From Galeopsis tetrahit (Eukaryota > Streptophyta > Magnoliopsida > Lamiales > Lamiaceae): a DNA stretch of 64,000 nucleotides. Positions within the stretch are counted from its first letter, which is position 1. Every line of letters starts with the position of its first letter. The notes below the pieces were generated by a model. It was not told where the DNA came from, made no database searches, and worked only from the letters and a program-made list of their open reading frames with translations. The DNA lies in contig OY776132.1 of NCBI GenBank assembly GCA_963675135.1, positions 6,014,001 through 6,078,000 on the forward strand. Reading direction: 5' to 3'. Shown piece by piece: positions 57,951 through 64,000 of the stretch. A program made the translations under genes and the position numbers.

Positions 57951-58017
57951 TTGCCTTTTGGACAATATTTTGTAGTGCACGTCATACTTTTTAAAATTAA
58001 CAATTTCATTAAATTAT

Positions 58018-58110
58018 GACACATAAGCAAAGTTAACTACAAAATGACATATAAGTAAAATTACCCACAAAATGACACATAAGCAAAATTAACTACAAAA
58101 TGACACATTA
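58018..58110 (+). repeat. 28-bp tandem repeat, about 3.4 copies
   Basis: Units of 'gacacataagcaaaattaac' plus 'tacaaaat' repeat head to tail. Confidence 0.8.
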
Positions 58111-58389
58111 TCAATTTAAACTCCCCATTAGCATATAAAAAAATATAAATTATTCACTCTTACATATTGGTAATAAAAATAACTCTCCAAATTTATTAGA
58201 GAATGAAATTAACATGAATGAACAATCAAATTGGAGCTAGAGTTTCACCAAAGTGATGAACGTATTTTGAGTAATTCAATTGCATAAGAAAAAAAAAAAC
58301 ACTAATGTGCATACGTCATCCAATATTCAAGAGCCACATAACAAGCCTCTAAAGGAACACCCACATCCAAGGCAGATCTAGACAGCTAC
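58111..58389. other. AT-rich spacer before the LINE remnant
   Basis: No gene or repeat can be supported. Confidence 0.4.
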
Positions 58390-59420
58390 GTCATAAAGGA
58401 AAATTTTAAGAAGATCAAAGCCGGTCTTAGAGAATCTGAACCACAGAATTGACACGAACAAGCAGAAACTTCTGGAATTGGACATCACAGACGACGTATT
58501 TGGACTGGAGGAGGACGAGATTGACCTAAGAAGCATATTTACAAATTGTGAAACCAAGCAAAGCTTTCTGCCACAAAAGGCCAAAAATCGGTGGATAAAG
58601 AAAGGAGATGCCAACACAACTTTCTTCCACAAGTGCATCAATGCACGAAGAAAAACCAATGACCTGTCGAATTTATGCATTGACGGTCAATGGCTTACTA
58701 CACCAGCCGAGAACAAAGAGGTCATCTCCAAGCATATATTTTAAACAACACATTCAGGCCTCCGAGTCCAATCGACCAACCATACCCCCAAATTTCGCAC
58801 TTTATAATGTCTGCGATGCAGACAATATTATGCTAACAAAGCCATTCTCGCCTACTGAAATTAGAGACGCAGTTTGGAGCTGTGAACCGTCCAATAGCCC
58901 GGGACCAGAGACGACTTCCCCTCGCCTTCATCAAAGAAATTTGGAATCTTCTAAAGAACTGCTTTCGGACACTTTTTGATGAATTCCATTTAAATGAGAA
59001 ATTCGTCAAAGGATTCAACCAGTCCTTCATCACACTCATCCCAAAGAAGCATAATGCTGAGATGTAGAGATGTAAACACACACTCATCTAATAATTGTAA
59101 AGAAGGAAATACAAAACAAAAGGTATTTCATATATGGAGTGTTACAATGTTTACAATGCTAAAAATGCATTAGGAATACAAAAGAGCCTAATCTATATTT
59201 ATAGACTAAGTAACAACTAGTAGTTACTAACTAACAAAGGGAAGTTACAAAAGGAAACAATACATGTTTATTGTGTTTAGTATAAGCACACTACTTTATA
59301 TTACCCTTTACATGAGAGCATAAGGGACTACAAGCCCATTTCCATGATTACAAGCTACAACAAAATTGTAGTGAATATATTGGCTCGAAGACTCTCCAAT
59401 AATACTCAATGAAATCATAG
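58390..59420 (+). pseudogene. L1-type LINE reverse transcriptase remnant, split by a solo-LTR-like insert
   Basis: Frame pieces read 'KNRWIKKGDANTTFFHKCIN' (the RWxKxGDANT box of plant L1 ORF2), then 'KPFSPTEIRDAVWSCE' and 'PLAFIKEIWNLLKN', then 'KGFNQSFITLIPKKHNAE'. After the insert at 59063-59312 the text resumes with 'DYKPISMITSYNKIVVNILA', the next RT block. Frameshifts near 58740 and 58900 and stops break the frame. It is both 5'- and 3'-truncated, and the catalytic YxDD region is not present. Confidence 0.8.
59063..59312. mobile_element. 250-bp solo-LTR-like insertion in the LINE remnant
   Basis: The insert begins TGTAGAGATG, ends CCTTTACA and is flanked by a perfect 5-bp duplication TGAGA (59058-59062, 59313-59317). 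It interrupts an RT reading that continues on both sides. TG..CA ends, 5-bp duplication and small size fit a solo LTR of a short-LTR Ty1-type or TRIM element. No coding part is present. Confidence 0.7.
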
Positions 59421-59751
59421 ACAAGGTAAAAAGGAAGAAAATTGAAAGGTTACTTTAGGAGGGTGTATTCAATTGAGATTCTGTTGGATTTTTTTGGACT
59501 TTAAAAAGTCAGAGGATTTAGAAAATTCATAGACTCTGTGCAGAGTTTGACTAACTTTTTTATTGATTTATATGGATTTTTATAGATTTGACAAGATTCT
59601 GAAATACTCATTTTTTTATTGATTTACATGGATTTCCATAAACTACGCCCCTAAAACCTAGTTAAAAAAAAAAATATTATTATTTATCATTATTATTCTC
59701 ATCTTTATTTTCATCACAGTTATACCTCGGCCTCATTTTCACATAGTTAGC

Positions 59752-61490
59752 TGATTTGTCGTGAGATTGCTCGAATTTGTGGGTGAATTATGCGCTAGAT
59801 ATCAAGAAATTCTTACAACTTTCGTGTAATCATGAGCTAATTGTTAGATATGTTGATACATGAATGTTTTGTTTGATTTTTAGGTAAAGCAAGGAGTTTC
59901 GAATCAAATCACGAGAAATCCAGCCGTTGGATCAATCTAATGAATCAACCACAAGAAAGGCATCAAGAAGAGGGTCAAAATGAGACGAGAATCGAGCCGA
60001 TCGGACCTCCGGATCAAAATTTATGTCCAAAGCAAAAGTAAGGACAGAGTGTCACTCGGCCGAGTGAGCCCAACTCGGCCGAGTCGGGCCAAAATCTGAA
60101 ATTTTTGATTTTTGAACACTCGGCCGAGTGCTCAGACTCGGCCGAATCTGAGAGTTTCAAAATTTCTGCACACTCGGCCGAGTGAGCCAACTCGGCCGAG
60201 TTACGGGTGGACAAAAGTGTAAACACGCTTTTTAACAAGACCACTCGGCCGAGTTAGCTCACTCGGCCGAGTCACTGCTCATTTTTTGCCCTATTCCAAA
60301 TTAGACCTAGGGACACGTTCCAAGCTCAAGGGGGAGGGTATAAAAGGCCACAAATTCGTTTTTCTAGGAGGAGGCAGCCATTGGAACACCACTCAAGCTC
60401 CACAAATCAAAATTCCACCATCTTTTGCTTGTTTTTCTTAGTTTTAGCCATAGAACTTAGTGAATTTCCATAGATAGGTTATCTTTGAAGTTGTAATTTC
60501 ATTTCCAAGGTAGAGATTGAAGATTGTGTTGAAGTTTTGAAGGTTTATTTCATATTTGCAAGACAAGAGGTGATATCTTATTTTAATTTGAGTATTTTGT
60601 TATTATTAAGCATGGGTATGTTTATTTTCTCACTTATCTTCCTCAATTTCCCTAAATTAGCCATGAGCTAAGCATATTGGTGTTTGGGTGTTGTATAATT
60701 GTGATGGAATTAATGTTTTAGGTTGATTTTGATTGTGGAATTCATTGGGAGGTTTATTGGTTAGGTTTATGGGTTTTGTTAGATTATTTGCAAGAACTCA
60801 ACTATTAGGTTGTGTTAGAAACTCAATTAATGCAACGAGAGTTGGTTAATTTGGGATACATAGTATAATCGAGGGTTGGGAGTCGTGTGAATGAGTTAAT
60901 ATTGGTTTATCGCAACGAGAGTTGGGTAAATTTCATTAGAACCCCATTTATCAACATTAATTGCTTTAATTAACATTTAAGTGATTAATGAGAAGGCCAT
61001 AGGAGCTTGGTTGTTAGTATTCAAATGGAAAAGCATATCTAGGGATTAGTTTAGTATAATTTAGGTAGAGTCGAACCCCCTAGTCGTGTGATTACCCGAG
61101 TAAGAAACCTTCTATTCATTCTCTCGATCCTAGGTGCTTGCTCGATATATGCATTAGTGATCGCTTCTACCAAATTCCATCCAATGAATTACACATAAAC
61201 TTCGACTTTTAATATCGATTCCACACAAGGACCAACACCCGAACACTACCCCTCTCACTTGATTTTTATCATCATATCTTAGTTATTGCTCATCATTGAT
61301 TGTCATTTGATAGTTTCATTTACATTTTCTTGCACAAAACATGATTTCTCATTATATTCAAAGAAAAACATACACACTAAGGCTACTTTCACAATCTAGT
61401 CCCACGGATCGATAATTTAACCGGGCCTTGCTTTTATTACACACGAACCTCTTATACTTGAGGGGAACGTGTTGGTAAAAACACGTGTCA
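59752..61490 (+). mobile_element. Solo LTR, 1739 bp, with TTAGC duplication
   Basis: The sequence starts TGATTTGTCGTGAG, ends AACACGTGTCA and is flanked by perfect TTAGC repeats (59747-59751, 61491-61495). There is no internal retrotransposon region, so it arose by LTR-LTR recombination. A TATAAAAGG box lies at 60339-60347 and its 3' part has a 'cccacggatcgataatttaa' type run near the end, as in long LTRs of plant Ty3 elements. Upstream of the TATA box are four pairs of a 12-bp palindrome. Confidence 0.85.
60054..60347 (+). promoter_or_regulatory. Paired ACTCGGCCGAGT palindromes and TATA box of the solo LTR
   Basis: Eight copies of actcggccgagt (one with a change at 60136) start at 60054, 60073, 60118, 60136, 60172, 60190, 60243 and 60261. 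Within each pair the starts are 18-19 bp apart; pairs are 54-71 bp apart. The TATAAAAGG box follows at 60339. The even pairing looks like binding sites for a dimeric regulator placed on adjacent DNA turns, which is inference. Confidence 0.6.
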
Positions 61491-62782
61491 TTAGCCATAC
61501 TAGTTCTTTGTAGTTGTCTTTGAGAAAGCAATTCCAAATTTTCCTCTTTCATATCGAGATGTGGTGAATCTTGATTTTCTTTATATTCGACTGAAAATTC
61601 ATCAGAGTTTATATTCGACTGGAAATTCATCAGAGCGACCTTCTTTCCGAAGAAAGTTATGTAATCCAGCGAACTTGTGAATTGCAATTTGAAAATACCA
61701 AAAATTCGATTGAATAATTGCATTTCTGGGGTGACGACCTTGACCACCAAAATCTTTTAGATGATATCGAACACCACAAAATGGGGAATTGACGTCGATT
61801 AGATATTATTGACGGTGTTCGATATACGAACATAGTTAACACAGTTTTTTTTTTTCTCTTTCAGAGTCTTCTAAGAGAATCCGTTGAAATCTTTACTTTT
61901 TAGAAGAGATTTTGATTAGTGAAATTTATTTATATTTTTGAAAGAGAATCCAACGAAATCCAGTATTAAAATGCATAGATTGTTGAATACCTAGAAATTT
62001 CTAAAAACTTTTTAAAATCCGTATTGAATACCTCAGAATTTTGAAAGACTTTTAAAAATCTGGATTGAATACCCCAGATTTTAAAAGTCCAAAAAAATCC
62101 AACAAAACCTCAGTTGAATACTTAATTTCAAGATCACCAACAGATGCAAAATTGCCTTGCGAAGATTAAACTCCTCGAGCACTAAAATGCAACTTGTAAG
62201 TTGCTATTAATTTTGCACGAGGTGTGATACCGTGAAAAAATGGTACAAATGGTTATTCGACTCCTGGAGTTGGGAAGGGGAAAGCCCGTGCCATGGAATT
62301 GCTGCAAGGATTGAAATTTCCAACATTTTCGTCTAGATCATGAGTGATTTTCATGTGCAGTTTGGTGATCATCAGTTTGGCAAGATAAGGGTTCACAATA
62401 TTTTAGACAAAACTTATGATGGTTTTTGATTCATGAACAATTTTTTTGAAACTAGTAAAATCAATTTTGTTGCATTAATCAAATAGTATCAAAGGAAAGC
62501 TAGAGTTTCCCTAAATTCATTAACATATCTAAAGAAGACAATTAGTCTTTCAATAAAAAATGATCATGTCAGCCCGATAATATTGATTGATAAATTTTGA
62601 TAGTGATTAAATGTGGGTGACCGTAATCATCAATAAAAGTGGAACTATATAATAGTAGTGGCAATATGATAGGTCTTTCCGATCAAGAATCTCATTGCAA
62701 GTAATTTTATCAAGAAAACTGCATGACACGATCTTTACTTGGACATCAATCAATCAACAGGCTAGACGGACACCCTTGTAGA

Positions 62783-63328
62783 CAGTGACGGACCCAAAAA
62801 CTTTCGGTAGGGGGGCCCGATTAATATTATTATAAAAAAAATATATATGCACTCATTATTTTCATCAAAATTTCACATTATAAAATTGTCCACATTTCAT
62901 TAAATTAAATTGATCGGATAAGTTGACTTTTGCTATGTTTTTGTACAAGTTAATACTCCCTCCATCCCGTGATAACTTGCACATTTTAACGATTCATTTT
63001 AAAAAAAAACAATTGAATTTAATGGTGTAGAGTCAAATAAGAAAGCGTATTTTGAGTGATTTGATAAGGTGTAAGGAGGATTTAGTAGGATGTAAAATAG
63101 ATTTAATGAAATTTAAGATAAAATAGACCAAAAAATGAGTGACGATTAAAACGATGTTCGGATATATATTAATTTTGTGAATTATTTTTATTTCAGAAGT
63201 GTGCAAATAATTATAGAACAAGAGTATTGATTTTAATGTGTGTGAAATTACCAAAATACCCCTAATAAATTTACAAAATTAGTGGGGGGCCCGCGGGCCC
63301 CCCTGGGCATTATGTAGGTCCGCCACTG
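62783..63328. mobile_element. hAT-type MITE with 8-bp duplication and known empty site
   Basis: The ends are CAGTGACGGACC at 62783 and the inverted GGTCCGCCACTG at 63317-63328, with an 8-bp perfect duplication CTTGTAGA (62775-62782, 63329-63336). GC-rich stretches 'ggggggcccg' and 'gggggcccgcgggccccc' lie near the ends. There is no coding sequence. Copy A of the duplicated block (about 42177-42200) shows the uninterrupted site with a single CTTGTAGA. Confidence 0.9.
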
Positions 63329-63336
63329 CTTGTAGA

Positions 63337-63600
63337 AGTGTACAACTAAGTCTATTGTGATACTTCAACAACCACCGTGAATGAGTATTGTCCCTTTGCA
63401 GTTGCAACTCCTCGACTTCATTATCGTATGACAGAAGGAAAATGTAGTAGAGACACCCATTTGAAGCTTCCAGTATTAAATGGTAAATATCTTGATATGA
63501 GTCGGAATATTTGGGCGTACGTGGCAAAGAGCATAAGCATAAGACATTCCTATCCGTAGATCATACCAAAGTTCAATTCATATTCAAAGACATTACTTGG
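63337..63600 (-). pseudogene. F-box protein C-terminal fragment (copy B)
   Basis: The minus strand gives 'LILEASNGCLYYIFLLS' and 'WLLKYHNRLSCTLLQ', as in copy A. It is interrupted by the MITE just downstream. No F-box domain accompanies it. Confidence 0.6.
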
Positions 63601-63640
63601 AAACAATGAATATGTAAATGGCTCCCCGCAGCAAATCTCA

Positions 63641-64000
63641 ATTGAGCAGTTATGTGCATCTGCATCAGTTGTTCGTCACATGATTCACCAAATTTTGAAT
63701 TTTAAAATCCTACAAGTAATGGTTTTACTTCGGAATTTGAAAACTAGTTTACAAAAATTATTGCTACATTTGTAGTAAACCTACTATCATAACTTCCAAT
63801 ACAATCAAAACTTCCAATACAATCAATTATCTCTTCTAACACTTTTAATATATTTAAATCATAATTCTCAATTATTTAAATCATACCCAACAATAATATA
63901 CTCCTACACGATAATTTAAGATTAAGGAAACACAATTTCATTTTTTTTTAAACACGAAAAAGATTAATAACCATTAACAAACAAAATATAAAATCTGTAC
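63641..64000. other. AT-rich window end
   Basis: No gene is visible. The first half aligns loosely with 47330-47500. Confidence 0.4.

Larger units (their letters stand above)
47701..57977 (+). mobile_element. Outer CACTA element, hosting another CACTA element
   Basis: The ends are CACTACAAAATAATTGG at 47701 and the inverted end ttttgtagtg at 57968-57977, with a 3-bp duplication CAC (47698-47700, 57978-57980), the CACTA rule. Subterminal repeats are 'ggcatcgg'/'ccgatgcc' units, at 47725-47910 on the left and 57785-57950 on the right. Without the inner element the length is about 1.83 kb, with no transposase, so it is non-autonomous. It also contains a telomere-like array (57674-57753) and polymerase-III-like boxes (48028-48093, minus). 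Confidence 0.88.
59462..62121. mobile_element. TIR-bounded element of unknown superfamily, split by a solo LTR
   Basis: The left end 'gtattcaattgagattctgt' and the following 'tggatttttttggacttt' match the reverse complement of the right end (62077-62121). More 'attgaatacc' repeats follow inside the right end (61965-62075). Without the solo LTR it is about 0.9 kb. The minus strand has a short open frame (61750-61496) with a 29-bp direct duplication (about 61573 and 61603) but no recognisable domain. The target duplication is unclear, so the superfamily stays open. Confidence 0.6.
62134..63640. repeat. Duplicated block, copy B
   Basis: This matches 41563-42490 in the same orientation, with a 546-bp MITE inserted at 62783-63328. 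It contains the end of the unrecognised last exon (62134-62186), AT-rich intergenic sequence and the F-box tail. Confidence 0.85.

Noticed and set aside
60014..60244. Minus-strand frame with Ser/Ala/Glu repeats
   Set aside because: It is a reading of the actcggccgagt palindromes within an LTR promoter region.

Overview
This window is nuclear DNA of a flowering plant, most likely a eudicot. The evidence is spliced genes with GT/AG introns, an F-box/F-box-associated gene, plant-specific transposon lineages (Tat-type Ty3, Sirevirus-type Ty1, En/Spm CACTA, Pack-MULE, tRNA-derived SINE) and plant telomere-type TTTAGGG repeats. I cannot name the species. Almost nothing here is an intact host gene: the window is a stack of nested transposable elements around fragments of host genes.

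Left part, 1-14078. A minus-strand F-box gene is cut in two by a complete 12.1-kb Tat-lineage Ty3 retrotransposon (922-13007; 5-bp duplication GTCAC). The two halves of the gene (13424-13008 and 921-599) share one reading frame across the duplication. The element has gag-pol on the plus strand with one in-frame stop, a 100-bp tandem repeat block, and a spliced antisense gene behind pol. A tRNA-type SINE (13781-13896, 16-bp duplication) lies upstream of the F-box promoter.

Middle-left, 14079-35765. A second, damaged copy of the same Ty3 family (duplication TGTAT) has a partly inverted 5' LTR, no gag and an in-frame deletion of the integrase core. A 14.6-kb Sirevirus-type Ty1 element (15010-29608) is nested in it, with LTRs about 1.3% different, a decayed gag-pol and a very long extra ORF behind pol. 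Unrecognised plus-strand exon pieces flank this nest.

Middle, 36183-47700. A 5.3-kb element with about 400-bp terminal inverted repeats (MULE type) carries an IST1-like exon. It sits at the splice acceptor of an unrecognised last exon (41458-41606). Next come a duplicated block carrying an F-box tail, AT-rich low-complexity DNA, and a fragment of a glycerol-3-phosphate acyltransferase gene.

Right-middle, 47701-57977. A CACTA element (inner, 48721-57170, duplication TAC) lies inside a different CACTA element (outer, 47701-57977, duplication CAC). The inner one encodes a five-exon TNPA/Ptta-like protein and a TNP2 transposase whose N-terminal part is missing; an antisense GRF zinc-finger fragment abuts the truncation. 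It also carries a captured sugar-phosphate transporter fragment that is spliced in silico, in frame, to a universal-stress-protein end.

Right end, 57978-64000. A LINE reverse-transcriptase remnant is split by a 250-bp solo-LTR-like insert (duplication TGAGA). A TIR-bounded element is split by a 1739-bp solo LTR (duplication TTAGC) with four pairs of a 12-bp palindrome upstream of its TATA box. Last is a second copy of the 41.5-kb block, which contains a 546-bp hAT-type MITE; the first copy preserves the empty site.

The most useful observations are the reconstructable insertion order, the antisense spliced gene kept in two diverged Tat elements, the in-frame transporter/stress-protein chimera inside the CACTA element, and the paired palindromes of the solo LTR. 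All domain names come from reading motifs by eye; no database search was run.
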